In this document: positions 1 through 12,202 of the stretch, piece by piece | Layout: the number at the start of each line of letters is the position of its first letter | Position numbering within the stretch: the first letter of the stretch is position 1 | Assembly (NCBI GenBank): GCA_010015805.1 | Contig: ML978123.1 | Coordinates: 1,054,001 to 1,118,000, forward strand | Source: Rhizodiscina lignyota | Lineage: Eukaryota > Ascomycota > Dothideomycetes > Aulographales > Rhizodiscinaceae | Length of the DNA stretch: 64,000 nucleotides | Direction of reading: 5' to 3' | The notes under the pieces: model-generated | Seen by the model: only the letters and a program-made list of their open reading frames with translations | Database searches by the model: none | Told to the model about the DNA's origin: nothing | Position numbers and translations under genes: made by a program

Positions 1-744
1 AGCAAACAGATGCCTTCCAACACGTAAGTTGTGGCACTGAAAGTATGCCGGAGAGGCCGTTTCACTGCTTGCACTGGCATCAGGCGCAGTTTATGACCAT
101 CTGCTCGGGAAGTTTCCTTGCATCGACGGGACTACCGAATCTAAGCCCAGGGCGTCGCACCGATTAAGTTGATTCTGGTTAACCACGTGGAGTTCATCCA
201 CGTTTAAGTCAATATGGTGACAATGACATTGTGGATTTTAATTTCATTTACTCTAGGGGATCAAATCTCTCTTCGCCGAGAAGCTGTGTGACAACCGAAG
301 CCCAAACGAGCAGCAGACGAACTTTCCCATCCTCTGCCCCGACTGCACTCCTTTCACCACTTCAGGACTTGTGCAGTGCTGTATTTCATCTTTCCCAGGC
401 TTCCACAGCTCTCATTTATCTTTGCGACCAGGCTTCGAAAGCGAAACTCGTCCAATCTTTTCATCAGGATTAAGCACACAGCAGTCCTTACCTCCGAGGC
501 TGCTGTATTCAAACTGGCACAGCATGGTCGATATCAGTCTCCTGCGTCTGTTATCTGCAAGGTACATCCTCCGCGACAATGGGCTGCCCGAGACAATAGA
601 GACAGTATCTGCTTCAAGGCCATTCTAGCCTAACAAAGAGAGAGGTTGATGGAGACTCAATGACTTTTTGTGATCCTCAACGCGATGTACATACAAGTAT
701 TGTGTAACCAGTATATCCGCACCATGCATCCGCTTTGACACAGC
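1..744. other. No supportable gene; downstream flank of the esterase
   Basis: Only short overlapping open frames without family resemblance are present. The right part should hold the 3' UTR and polyadenylation signals of the minus-strand esterase. The left edge may be the flank of a gene outside the window. I see no clear repeat. Confidence 0.5.
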
Positions 745-1611
745 TTACCAGTTCATAGCTTTCTCAACCGCGCTGACCATGGCCATATATCCATCCGCAG
801 TCGGATGCATCAGCGCTGTTCCCGCGACACTTTCGTCCGTCTGGAAATACAACTCGCCGCTGTCACACAGCCGGTGTCCCTGGAACGCAGCGTCGATGTC
901 CGCATATGCAATCGCGTTATTTGTGGCCGCTGTTTTGATAATGTTGTTCAGCCCAACGACAGACTGGTTGATCTTGTCGGCCATCTTGCCGCTGCCTAAA
1001 GGTATATCTGGGAACGTGGTCGGACAATTCTTTGGGTTCCCATTGATGTTGTATGGCGTGGCGTAGCCGGTGATGACGATGTGCCTCGCCTTTCCAACAG
1101 GAGGGTTGACCGATTTGGCCGCGGCGATCATGTTGTCCAGCCTCGTGTGTATCGTGCTTTCAATAGACGGAGAGGTCTGCGAAATGAATTCGTTGCACAG
1201 CGCAGTGTATGCGGTCGTGTTGAGCAATCCCGCCGCAAGAATGCAGTCTTCAACCAATTGAGACACATACCCCATATCGTTGCCACCTCCATCGATAGTG
1301 ATGAAATCCGGACGACCAAAGTCGGGCGATTGCGTTTGTTCCTCTATCTGTGTCGTGTTTGTCCCTCCGCACGCAAGGAACTGGAATGTGCTACCTTTCG
1401 AGGCGAACTTCTGGTTGAGCTGGAAGGGATACGATGCCATGGTGCGAGCACAATCGGGACCAGCGCTGCCATCGATCTTGTACGGTCCAGCGCCTGAAGC
1501 CCATGAGTCGCCAAGCGCAGAGAAGGATGTGTATTTCGCGGACGTGGATACTGCGACGCTCTTCACGCCAAGCACCAGGATACTGAATATGAGAAACGAA
1601 GGAATGATCAT
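745..1611 (-). CDS. Secreted SGNH/GDSL-family esterase or lipase
   Basis: A single-exon gene of 288 aa. The N-terminus is a signal peptide: Met, then a hydrophobic run to about residue 20 ending in VKSVAVSTSA. Block I of the SGNH fold is ALGDSWASGAGPY near residue 33, where Ser of GDS is the nucleophile. GGGND near residue 108 supplies the oxyanion Gly and Asn. ALMHPTADGY near the C-terminus carries the catalytic His. Six cysteines in the mature part would allow three disulfides, as in secreted fungal members. The protein likely hydrolyses ester bonds in plant, lipid or polysaccharide substrates outside the cell; the substrate cannot be read from sequence. The ATG at 1611 is chosen because it starts the signal peptide. 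Confidence 0.87.
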   Translation of the reverse strand: MIIPSFLIFSILVLGVKSVAVSTSAKYTSFSALGDSWASGAGPYKIDGSAGPDCARTMASYPFQLNQKFASKGSTFQFLACGGTNTTQIEEQTQSPDFGRPDFITIDGGGNDMGYVSQLVEDCILAAGLLNTTAYTALCNEFISQTSPSIESTIHTRLDNMIAAAKSVNPPVGKARHIVITGYATPYNINGNPKNCPTTFPDIPLGSGKMADKINQSVVGLNNIIKTAATNNAIAYADIDAAFQGHRLCDSGELYFQTDESVAGTALMHPTADGYMAMVSAVEKAMNW

Positions 1612-2519
1612 TTTGAAACGAATGGCTTAAATGGACGACTAGATGCGAAATTGCTTGATTGAATGAAGGAACTTAGCGCGATATCATAAATGAAAAACGG
1701 TTCGAAGGCCTAAGACATGGTCATATAAAAAGGTCAGAGCAAATGTCTGCCACCTACCTGGTCTTCGGAAGCGATTAGGGAATCTCCATGACCTGCCGCT
1801 CGCTTGCATGCAAGAATCTGAGCACAGGCGGATAGCCTCTACCAGATCATGGCAAAGGTCGCGAGAGCTTGTGTAATTGAGGTGGTTGTTGAATGTTTGA
1901 GCTCATCTCGCATCCGTGATTCCCTGTTTCGAGCGAAATTCTGATTGGGGGTCGTGTAACTTGCATGCCCGATTCCTGCATCCAACGCTGCACCTCTGCT
2001 GCAATTGTATATTAACACGGGTTGCAGCTAGCCCAGAGGTGGAGAGATGTGTTCATTAAAACGATGAATGGTTCGCAAGAGTGAACGACGCGGGACGCGT
2101 TGACGGGATGGCTCGCCTATCGTACTCAATCTCTGCTTTAGGCTCGATTCGGTCCAATCTGACATCAGCGTTTTCATTTATATTTTACAAGGTATGCTAG
2201 TCAGGGGTACATATTCATCCTGGGAGCGTTCCCGCGACTGAGCAAGCGATGAAGCGAATCCTCATCTGTCTACTGGCAATTGAAGTGGTCAAGGACGCGG
2301 AGAGCATGGGGAGCAGCGTATCCTTCTAGCTCGACTCTCTACAGAGCTGATTCTTCCTAGCAGAATAGAGAAGTTTGAACGATTGCAAGGAAGATCACTG
2401 ATCTCGACCGAGGAATCACGAGTCTAACGATATTGAATTCAAATATTTCTAGTTACAGATTTAACCACCTTTAAGCCACCAGAGCCCAAAGACGGGGGAC
2501 AGCAAATAAGTCGCTATTT
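1612..2519. other. Intergenic: esterase promoter side and amidase 3' flank
   Basis: About 0.9 kb between a minus-strand gene start (left) and a minus-strand stop (right). It must contain the esterase promoter and the amidase terminator. No open frame worth calling and no clear repeat were seen. Confidence 0.5.
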
Positions 2520-4213
2520 CTAGAAGTTCTGCCACTTGCCCACCGATTGCTCCCATGCGTAAGCTGCTTGAAAGATTTTTGGTTCATCCCAGTACTTGCC
2601 GACAATTTGCATGCTTGCTGGCAGCTTTATACTTGCATCCTCCGGAGCTGGGACAAGACCAATGGGCATAGATAAACAAGGATGGCCGGTGGCGTTGAAT
2701 GAACACGTATTCTCCAGCTTGCCTTTGGACGCGTCGATGTGTACCAACGGGCTCCCAGTAACAGGTGGCAGAGGGCTGGAAGCCGTGATAGTTGTGGGCA
2801 TAACCAACAGGTCATATTTAGCAAGTGCGGCATCGTATTCTTCTTTCAGCTTTCGACAGAGATTGACGGATTTAGCGTATACTGTTGGGTATCGTTGCCA
2901 TGCGTACTCTCCGCTCAGGAGACCCTCCTTGGTCATGACGCTCATCTACGAGGTTTATCAGCATCTTCTCTTTGACCATGGTAAATCACGGCGTTGGTCT
3001 CATCAACACATGAACTGACCTTGTCAAACACCGCTTGGGTATATGGTGCATTCTTCTTTTCGAGCAGATCTGTCAGAAGCATCTGCTTCCGGCCAACAGC
3101 GCGGCCCAACATGCCCATGTGGTTGCCCATTTTACTCATCACGGAATAAATTGTCCTTCCCTGGTTGTGCATTGGGATACTGAATTCCTCTACTGTCGCG
3201 CCGAGCTTTTCGAATTCTGCTAAAGCGGCCATGAACTTCTCTTTAACGTCAGGGTTGGTGAGAGGTTGGTCAACGCCCTCTTTCAAGATTCCGATTTTCA
3301 TTCCACGGACTCCTTGCTCTTTGGTTTCTTCCAGTAACTTAGCGTAGTGCGGCACCTCATTAGGGAACGGTGTTCCGGCAGCTTGCCTATCGTCTAGTCC
3401 ATCGACGCCGGCAATGGCTTCCAGCAACAGAGCATTGTCCATGCATGTCGTCGTCATAGGTCCAACATAATCGAGACTGGCATCATTGCTCACGATTCCA
3501 GTATATGGAACCAGCCCTATTGTGGCTTTGAATCCATAGAGGCCACAGAGACCGGCTGGAATACGAATGCTTCCTCCCTGATCGCAGCCGATACCCATGT
3601 CCACCGCACCGCTACCAACAAGTGCTCCAGTCCCAGAGCTACTGCCGCCCGCTGAATAGCCCTTAGCATACGGGTTCGAGACCGGACCGGAGGCAGCTGT
3701 AACGCTGACAGCACCACGAGAAAGGTTCTCGCACACAGCTTTTCCCGTGATAATGCCGCCGGCGTCGAGAATCCTTGGAACAATAGTAGCATCGGTCTGT
3801 GGAACCCATCCCTGAATTGTTTCGGTACCCAGGAGGCAGGGTACTCCAGCAACACAGATGTTGTCTTTCAAACAAAGCGTTCGTCCTTTGAGAAGATCGG
3901 ACGACGGCTTAGAAGAAGCTGCGGTAAACCGCCAGGCCCAAGCACTTAGTGGATTCTCTTCCTTTGGCTGAAGATGGATGTCTTTTCTGGGAATCACTTC
4001 ATAATCTGGAGTCGGCTGGTAGTCTGGATTGACATGTGAGCATCTAAACTTGTCAATGTGAGTTTAGAGAGACAAACCATCCATTTCAGCAACCATTTTC
4101 AACGCGGAGTCCATCCGCTCCAGAAGAGTCTCGAACTCAGCATAGTCACTATCGGCAACCTTGACACCAATGCCGTTCGCTGCAGATATCACTCTATCTG
4201 ATAATGAACCCAT
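2520..4213 (-). CDS. Amidase-signature family hydrolase
   Basis: Three exons (4213-4078, 4023-3020, 2945-2520) give 521 aa. The first exon begins at ATG 4213 (MGSLSDRVISAANG). The introns are 54 and 74 nt with clean GT..AG ends and matching phase. The amidase signature is complete: the lysine of LCLKDNICVAGVP, the Gly/Ser-rich segment KGYSAGGSSSGTGALV with the cis-Ser, and GCDQGGSIRIPAG with the nucleophile Ser. The C-terminal exon carries the usual YDLLVMPTT and GHPCLSMPIG segments. Members hydrolyse small amides; the substrate is unknown, and the enzyme could act on acetamide-like, fatty or aryl amides. There is no signal peptide, so it is likely cytosolic. Confidence 0.9.
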
Positions 4214-5508
4214 GGTGATTATGGTCTTTAGCTGTTTGGTATGGTAGTTGATTTTGACGCGGCCTTTGCGGTCTGGGGTTTACAATTATGTAGGACAATA
4301 GCAAAGACACGAAGTTTCGCGTCCGGATCTACGGCCATCCTGTCGTTCAAACCATTGACCAAGGTCGATATGGCTCAAAACGGGTTGTCGGCACCCGATA
4401 ATGTGTGTCAGGTCATGTTCGCGAAGTCGAACTATCCCAATCTGGAAATCGCCGAAAGCGCCGGTTGAGTAGTTATCTCCACCCAAGGGGTGCGCTGAAC
4501 TTCTTCAAAGCCTTCCGTTATCTAATCCATCTTCATTGGAGTGATAAATAAGAATGTTGCAAATGGACAGAGACACAGTAGATGACAGAGTGGACTTTTG
4601 TTTGGCTTTCCACGAAACAGCCTTGAACCCGATAATCGGCCGCCGCAGTCTTCAATCTCCAGAAGCTGCATGTAGGTTGTTGAATATGAAATGTCATATT
4701 TCTTGAAGAGCACGGATAGCGATTGAGAGGTAGACATGATGCCCAAGTTATCGACTATCCACTTGTTGCATCTCGTCAGGCGATGTCTCACATCGAGCAT
4801 GAACAAATGTCGTTCTTCGGAGTCGTTTGGAGTGTTCTGTGAGCGTCTCGGCAACCTTTGGCCAAGCAGCTTCTGTACGCTGGGGACGATGCCTCGAGCA
4901 TATATGAGCTAATGTGACACTTGTCTTCCGCAACTTTGGCAATAATTCCCTGCCTCAATCACCATAGTACGAAACTGTTCTTCGAAGAACTTCGCCAAGT
5001 TGCATGAACACCTTCAAAGATTTCTCAAACCTTTCTGCGCAGAGCTTTGCGCTGTTAGGAGAGCGTTCGTAGAATGTTACGTCGCCTCCCTTCTGTCGCC
5101 TTCACACTATTGGGAGGCATCATTGACTCAAGCTTAAAATGCGCATTGTCAAGAGCGAATACATTTTGAACTGGCTTGGCAAATTCCATTGCGGTGTGTT
5201 AAATGTAGCTCCAATTATTAGTCAAAGAGTTTAGGCAGAACTTGAAAAGTGTTAGCAATTCTTGTTAAACACATTAACAATGAAGTCATTTCCGCTGTTG
5301 TATGTCATGCATTTTGTATTCGCCTCGCTCTTTCTTTCCTTCTCATCACTGCATCTCTCAGTCGTTCCTGGCAACGTGCGCCTCATTCAGTTCGCCGCTC
5401 AACATATGCACTCCGCTCCTCTACCCAGTCGCCTATGACATGTCTGTTACTACTCCGTTCCATCTCGAAGATTTCCCAACTTACCTAATGTTGTAGATCA
5501 TCGGAAAG
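4214..5508. other. Gene-poor stretch with possible minus-strand gene remnants
   Basis: No intact gene is evident. On the minus strand, between about 5190 and 4522, open pieces follow each other in different frames: one starts MEFAKPVQNVFALDN, one contains CAERFEKSLKVFMQLGEVL, and the last is 110 aa with HRLTRCNKWIVDNLGIMS. They read like pieces of one eroded or unusually spliced protein, but I cannot name a family. The right end includes the promoter of the F-box-like gene. Confidence 0.3.
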
Positions 5509-6060
5509 ATGACGGCTCCGACATCGAATCACTTCCGTTTGATGGACCTTCCTCTCGAGCTTCGGCAAAAGATCTTCGATCATGCGATTTGTAAACCAAT
5601 TCCAAAGGACTGGGACATCCTCAGATGGTCTACGTTCGCTAGCATCTTCAGACAGCCTGCCTACGCCACGGATCGAGCCCTGCTGAGTGTGAGCAAACAA
5701 GTACGCGCTGAGATGGTGTTTGTGATCCGACAGCAGCAGGGAGGCTTTGAAGCCTTTACCGATTTCGTCCAAGAGGATGCGAAATTAGAAGGATTGCGCA
5801 AGCGAATGTCAGAGTTCTGCTCGTGTCCGGTGTCAACGGTTTTCTTCACGTCGAGCATATTCCCTGGACAACTCCGAGCGGAAGATGGGTATTTGAAGGA
5901 GCAAGTGCCTTTGGACGAGAGGGTATGGATGGTGAAGTATTGGATTGGATGTAGTGTCAATCCATACGCGTGGCAGTTAAGGATCAAGAAGTGTGAGGGC
6001 CAGCAAGTAGAGCGATCGGCCTCTGATGTTGAATCTCCTACGCCAGGATGCCGAATATGA
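5509..6060 (+). CDS. F-box-like (2EXR-type) hypothetical protein
   Basis: A single-exon open frame of 183 aa from ATG 5509. The N-terminus has the F-box-like motif FRLMDLPLELRQKIFDHAI, followed near residue 55 by ATDRALLSVSKQVRAEM. This is the pair of motifs typical of the many short fungal proteins with an F-box-like or 2EXR domain. Such proteins may act as substrate adaptors in SCF-type ubiquitin ligases, but most have no known role. The tail shows no further domain. A decayed copy of the second motif lies about 350 bp downstream. Confidence 0.65.
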   Translation: MTAPTSNHFRLMDLPLELRQKIFDHAICKPIPKDWDILRWSTFASIFRQPAYATDRALLSVSKQVRAEMVFVIRQQQGGFEAFTDFVQEDAKLEGLRKRMSEFCSCPVSTVFFTSSIFPGQLRAEDGYLKEQVPLDERVWMVKYWIGCSVNPYAWQLRIKKCEGQQVERSASDVESPTPGCRI

Positions 6061-6406
6061 CTGCTGTTCAGCGACGAAACACAGCAGTGAGGATATGGAA
6101 CGAATTGCACACAAGCTGTGGAGATAGATGGAAGGCTGACACAGTCAAGGCATTGGGAATCTCCGCACACACGCCGTGACATTGTGGAACGCAGTCAACT
6201 TTTACCCAATTCAGAACACATGGGAACCAAATGCCAACAGCATCATTTCCGGCCTTCAATTTCACATTTCTGTTTTGCTCTAACTGCTGTCTACAGTGTC
6301 TCGTTTTCTTGCTCTAAGCCACCATGCTGGAATTGCCTAAACGTACTGGAGTATATCTCTCTGCGATCATAATATTGGCCGAAATATGCGACTCTGCAAG
6401 GCTTAG

Positions 6407-6661
6407 AACGACTTCTGCAGTACCTTCGTTCGATGTCCGCGCAAGACAGACTACGCCCTTCTTGGAGTGAGCAGGCAGATACAAGCAGAGATGCGGCACG
6501 TGGTTATGCAACCGGTAAGGGACTTCATGCGTTACCTCGTGCAGATCAGATACGAATCGAAAGTGCGGAGTTCACTGAGACACCTCCTAAGAGTCGATCT
6601 GCAGGAAATATATGCAACAATTTCCTTTGTCACAGCGCTGGTACTTCGCGGAGCCTCTTAG
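6407..6661 (+). pseudogene. Fragment of a second F-box-like (2EXR-type) gene
   Basis: An open stretch of 84 codons without a suitable upstream start contains CPRKTDYALLGVSRQIQAEM. This matches the second conserved block of the neighbouring gene (ATDRALLSVSKQVRAEM), which shares its order and spacing. The N-terminal F-box-like motif is absent and an in-frame stop lies just upstream. The simplest reading is a truncated paralogue from tandem duplication. A missed upstream exon is the alternative. Confidence 0.4.
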
Positions 6662-6976
6662 GCATATCCATAATATGCTAGCAGCATACAACTCCAGGCA
6701 AGACACTGTACAAAGAACGGAGAAGAAATGCTTCAAGGATCAGGGACGCTTTGACACTGCAGGAAGAGCACGGTGAGACGCAGTCTGGAAAGAACGGAAA
6801 TTGTTTGAAGGAGTAATTGGCAAGCCAAAGGACAAGCTCGCACAGTTTATTGTTTCGCTAACTTGTTCAAATGGAATTCGATGCAATCGCTGGAGTAAAG
6901 TAAGTACGCTAGAGCGGAAGTATAGCACTGATGTGGTAACAGAGTAAATCAAGCCATTTCTCCGCACTCGAATCTC

Positions 6977-8548
6977 TCATTCGCTCCCCAAATCTTCGCT
7001 CTCCGACTGATCATCCTTCTTCCTGCCCTTCTTACCGCCCTTACCCTTCTCCTTGGCTTTCTTTTCTTCTTTCTTCTTCACCTGCGTGTCAATCCTGTCT
7101 CGTTCCGCTTTACCTTTCGCCGCAAGCTCTACTTCTAGCTTCTGGAACTTCTCAGAGTCAGGGTCCATCCCAACCAAACTTTCAAGTAGCTTGATCTCAG
7201 TCGCCCAGATTCTCTTGTCCTGTTCCACTTTGCCATCTTCGCCTTTCACATCGATCGGCGTTTCCAACACCATTGGCAGTCCCCATAGCTTTGGCTCATT
7301 CACCAGCGCGTGGAAAGCCCGAAGACCAAGGAAACCGGTACCGATGTTGGCGTGTAGATCGCGATTCGAGCCTAATGGGGCTTTCGAATCATTTACATGC
7401 AGCGCTCGAAGATAATTGAGGCCAACAGTAGAATCGAAATCTGCAAGGGTTGAAGAAAGTGTGACAGGGGTGCGGATGTCGTACCCAGCCGCAAAGACGT
7501 GGCACGTATCTAAACAGACACCAACGCGATCTTTCTTTGTGACAAGAGAAATGACATCGCGGATATCCTCGAAAGTTCCGCCAATGGTATTGCCACGCGT
7601 GGCCATCGTTTCAAGAAGTGTGACCACTGCACCAGTCGCTTCATCAGCGTGCGCCTTGTCCAATTGCGCCGCGAGATGTTGTATTGCCTCCGCTCGAGTT
7701 GCAGCAGCGGCTGCATTGCCAGGATGAAAGTTGTACAGCTTTATTCCCAGCTTGTGGCACCTCGCGAGATCGTCGTGAAAGGAATCGTAGGCCTGCTTCA
7801 TCCGTTCTGCGTCGGGATGTGCGAGGTTTACGAGATATGAACCGTGCGGGACAACGTACTGGCCAGCGTTGTACTTGTGAGTTTCGCAATTGGAGATGAA
7901 GGAGGTGCAGTGGTCGTCAATGAGGGGAGGATTGGCCCACTTGCGCTGTGATTTGAGAAACAACGCGAAGGCATTGCCGCCGATGTGGACAGAATTTGTA
8001 ACAGCGTTATGGACTCCTCCAGCAGCGCTCACATGTGCCCCGAGAACTAGTTTGGAGCCGACAGTGCGTGCGACAATAGGCATTGCCTCTGCTTCTTTTT
8101 CCTCCTTGGTCTTACGCTTCCTTTTGATCTTCTTAGTGACCGTGCCGTTCTCGTCCTCTTCCTCTTCCGCTTCAATTTCAACCTTGGATTTCCGGCCCTT
8201 CCGAGCTTTTGAGGGAGAAGGCTTCACTACGGTAGATTCTTCTTCTTCCTCAAGGTCCGCTTCAACCTTAACCGCTGCCTTGCGTGGTGTCCCTCGCTTC
8301 TTCGGAGTACGTTGAATAGTCTCCTGAACCTCTTCTTCTTCCAACTCCAATTCTCTGTATTCTTGCTTCACTGCGGCGGTAGCTCGTTTCTGCCGCTTGG
8401 GAGTAGCAGTGGCTACCTCGTCTGCTGCGCGTTTTCTATCGCGGCCAGCTTTCGCAGTGAACCGCGTCTCTTCTCGCGTCTCCTGGTAGCTAGTCGGAGG
8501 GGTGTCGGATGGAACAGGCGACAGCTCTGAAGCTGACTCGGAGCTCAT
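6977..8548 (-). CDS. APN1: AP endonuclease IV family, apurinic/apyrimidinic endonuclease
   Basis: A single-exon gene of 523 aa. Residues 1-160 are highly charged, with several KRK-type clusters that look like nuclear localisation signals (ATPKRQKRATAA, KKIKRKRKTKEEK). The TIM-barrel EndoIV domain starts near residue 163 with LVLGAHVSAAGGVHNAV. Zinc-ligand segments follow in family order: HGSYLVNLAHPD, KLYNFHPGN, LLETMA, GVCLDTCHVFAAGYDI, ALHVNDSKAPLGSNRDLH and PMVLETPID. The enzyme cuts DNA 5' of abasic sites and trims 3' blocks in base-excision repair. The lysine-rich C-terminus (KKKEEKKAKEKGKGGKKGRKK, partly) may aid nuclear or mitochondrial targeting. It is divergent from DIM1, 303 bp apart. 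Confidence 0.95.
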   Translation of the reverse strand: MSSESASELSPVPSDTPPTSYQETREETRFTAKAGRDRKRAADEVATATPKRQKRATAAVKQEYRELELEEEEVQETIQRTPKKRGTPRKAAVKVEADLEEEEESTVVKPSPSKARKGRKSKVEIEAEEEEDENGTVTKKIKRKRKTKEEKEAEAMPIVARTVGSKLVLGAHVSAAGGVHNAVTNSVHIGGNAFALFLKSQRKWANPPLIDDHCTSFISNCETHKYNAGQYVVPHGSYLVNLAHPDAERMKQAYDSFHDDLARCHKLGIKLYNFHPGNAAAAATRAEAIQHLAAQLDKAHADEATGAVVTLLETMATRGNTIGGTFEDIRDVISLVTKKDRVGVCLDTCHVFAAGYDIRTPVTLSSTLADFDSTVGLNYLRALHVNDSKAPLGSNRDLHANIGTGFLGLRAFHALVNEPKLWGLPMVLETPIDVKGEDGKVEQDKRIWATEIKLLESLVGMDPDSEKFQKLEVELAAKGKAERDRIDTQVKKKEEKKAKEKGKGGKKGRKKDDQSESEDLGSE

Positions 8549-10003
<1,455 letters not shown>

Positions 10004-10688
10004 ACCGGATGTCTTTTCGTATCTGTCTTCATTTTAGCGGTTCTGTGGAGGTGAGCATAGCGATGGCGTTTTCGACTGCGGCAAAATCATGATAGACGGC
10101 ATTCACAATTTTATGTCACAGCGAACTCGCTGTCCTCTACAATCAACATCATCCAATGGTCGCTACGATATCTGTTGTTCGATGGTTGCCTCTCGTCATA
10201 ACCGGAGCCGCGACATGCCTTCAAGGCAAATACCCAACCCCCGATCTCTTCGAATGCGGGCACTCGATCATGCCCGATCTCTACGGTTACACGGAACGAC
10301 CGCAAGCACCGGTATCCAGTAATTTTCAGCTCCGTCAAGCATTTCTGAAAGATGATTTGCCACAGACGCGCTCGAGCGTTTGGCGCCGACATTCGTGCAA
10401 CTTTGACGAGCACTTGTGACGGTAAGTCGAAGGTAGCGCTAAAGTCACAGCTCCTCAGGGGTTCTGCCTCTTGGGAGAGGGTTGAGTGCGGATATATATA
10501 TAGCCCTTCCTATGCTGTGCAAGTATTCCTTTTTTCAGTCAAGATCTTGTTTGCAGAACTTTATCATTCTTCGAACAGCTGTTATACGGGCCATTCTTAT
10601 ATCTCAGACACCACCAAACGACCGCGGAGCTACAAAACTCTTACGTGCATCAACGACCGACAAGCCCATCAACTCTAGAAAGTGGTTT
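10004..10688. other. Intergenic with a strong TATA element
   Basis: The left part is the DIM1 3' flank. The right part is the promoter and leader of the next gene. A pyrimidine-rich stretch and a TATA run (listed separately) are the only notable elements. Confidence 0.5.
10493..10502 (+). promoter_or_regulatory. TATA box, TATATATATA
   Basis: Five TA dinucleotides lie 187 bp upstream of ATG 10689. An ATG at 10482 is in frame with the downstream gene, but reading from it would translate the TATA element itself, so the later ATG is the better start. Confidence 0.5.
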
Positions 10689-11351
10689 ATGTCAGGCGAC
10701 GGCGTCCCTAACATCTGGCGTGCCGAACACGGGTACGTCCAAGCAGTCGAAGACCCCTTCGTCGCCTACGGCGCACCTCCCCCTGGAGCCTTCTTTGTCG
10801 GTCCTCCGCCACCTCCTCAAGGGGTCCAATACATTCCGGTACCAGTGCCGCTGCCAGAGATGATTCCGTGGATGCATCAACCTGTCCCGGTCGCCGGTCC
10901 GGCGCCCGGATACTTCTTCCCTGCTTTCACAGAAGTTGAGACCAAGAAGAAGAAGAAGGACAAGAAAACAAAACCATCCACCAAGGCTCCCGGTGTGCAG
11001 CCCGGCTTTCCTTACCTCTATCCTAAAGTGCCACACATCTCGATCCACTTATTCGCCAAAGGCACAAAAGCAAACGAGCTGGCGAATGGAGATTCCCATT
11101 ACCGAACGCCGGAGACGCAATGCTTTACGGTCGCGAACCACACCACGCTCAAGGACCTTGTCTCCATGCTCGACCTGAAGGAGAAGTCGGTGGTGTATCA
11201 GGTTCATGAGCTTGGCGATGGACGGTGGGGAAAGGGGCTCCGGATCGACACGGGTGATGGAAACAAGGGAAAGCAGACGCTGGAGGATGTTGGATGGGTT
11301 CCGGATCGACCGATTTGGATCATCATTGAGAAGCCGAAGAAGAAAGACTGA
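10689..11351 (+). CDS. Conserved-looking hypothetical protein, Pro-rich N-terminus
   Basis: 220 aa from ATG 10689 (MSGDGVPNIWRAEHGYVQ). Residues 1-80 are rich in Pro and Gly, with PPPGAFFVGPPPPP. A lysine block (KKKKKDKKTK) follows near residue 85. The second half looks folded: PHISIHLFAKG, then TVANHTTLKDLVSMLDLKE, VYQVHELGDGRWGKG and DRPIWIIIEKPKKKD. The folded half has the feel of a small alpha/beta domain of the kind found as ubiquitin-like or effector-like modules in filamentous ascomycetes, but I cannot name a family. No signal peptide or membrane segment is present. Codon use looks like that of neighbouring genes. Confidence 0.7.
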   Translation: MSGDGVPNIWRAEHGYVQAVEDPFVAYGAPPPGAFFVGPPPPPQGVQYIPVPVPLPEMIPWMHQPVPVAGPAPGYFFPAFTEVETKKKKKDKKTKPSTKAPGVQPGFPYLYPKVPHISIHLFAKGTKANELANGDSHYRTPETQCFTVANHTTLKDLVSMLDLKEKSVVYQVHELGDGRWGKGLRIDTGDGNKGKQTLEDVGWVPDRPIWIIIEKPKKKD

Positions 11352-12068
11352 TAGACAGAAAGGCAAGACAGACTGGAGAAGAGGGGTGGCTTGTTCCATG
11401 GGGTCGTCATTCACTGTTGTTGATTTGAAAGATGATTTTATGTGCATATGACTCGATGGTCCGCACGAGTCCATTTCATCAGTTAGGGATCCTGAATACT
11501 GTTCAGAGTTGCTATCTGTCTTTGGTTGCACTGGAACTCAAAAATTGCATGACATAGTGAGTTTCATGGAAGGGGTTATCGGTCAATAGAACCTAATGCA
11601 ATTTCAAGGCTTAACTCTATCTGCTTCGCTGGCCGCCGTTTGTCGATACTTAGTAACTTCAAAGTCAGACTTGGTAAGCTCCGGCCGGAGTATATGGAAG
11701 ATACCTTTTAGGCAAAGTCGTAGTGAAACCTGTTTTTGGCGTCAGCGCGATAATCTACGGAAAGTCAACAGCGCTGAGTGCTTTGGAATCACATTGCCCC
11801 CAAATCACCACAGAAGACAATAGCTAATATGAGACCGTCATGGCAGAGAGGGCTGCGGTGCGCCCAAGTCGATATCCGATAGTGGGCGCGGAGCAATAGC
11901 AAAGCTGCGGCGGATGTTTAGCTTGGATTTAATAATACTGTAAATGTTATATGGAACGGCGGGTCAAGAGTCGATCTTCCAAAGCAGTTCGGAAGCGTGT
12001 TCTATTTCCAGGCAGTGGTTTCTAGTAGTGTTCTTATGTGTTGTGTGTTCTGTGTTCTTGTGTTGTAA

Positions 12069-12202
12069 GTATGTTATACCTGAGTATGTTATGCCTAAGT
12101 GTGTTATACCTAAGTATATTGTGCTTGAGTGTGTTATGCCTGAGTGTGTTGTACCTGAGTATATTATGCTTAAGCGTGTTATATCTAAGTATATTATTAG
12201 AA
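12069..12202. repeat. 15-bp minisatellite, eight units plus a degenerate ninth
   Basis: Eight contiguous 15-mers run from 12069 to 12188, for example GTATGTTATACCTGA and GTGTGTTATGCCTGA. A shortened ninth unit follows. The units differ only by A/G and C/T changes; no transversion or indel occurs within the eight. One frame encodes a pentapeptide series (KYVIP, EYVMP, KCVIP and so on), but it probably is not translated. Confidence 0.85.

Noticed and set aside
10482-10688. In-frame extension of the hypothetical gene to an upstream ATG
   Set aside because: It would translate a TATATATATA promoter element and a leader-like region without conserved composition.
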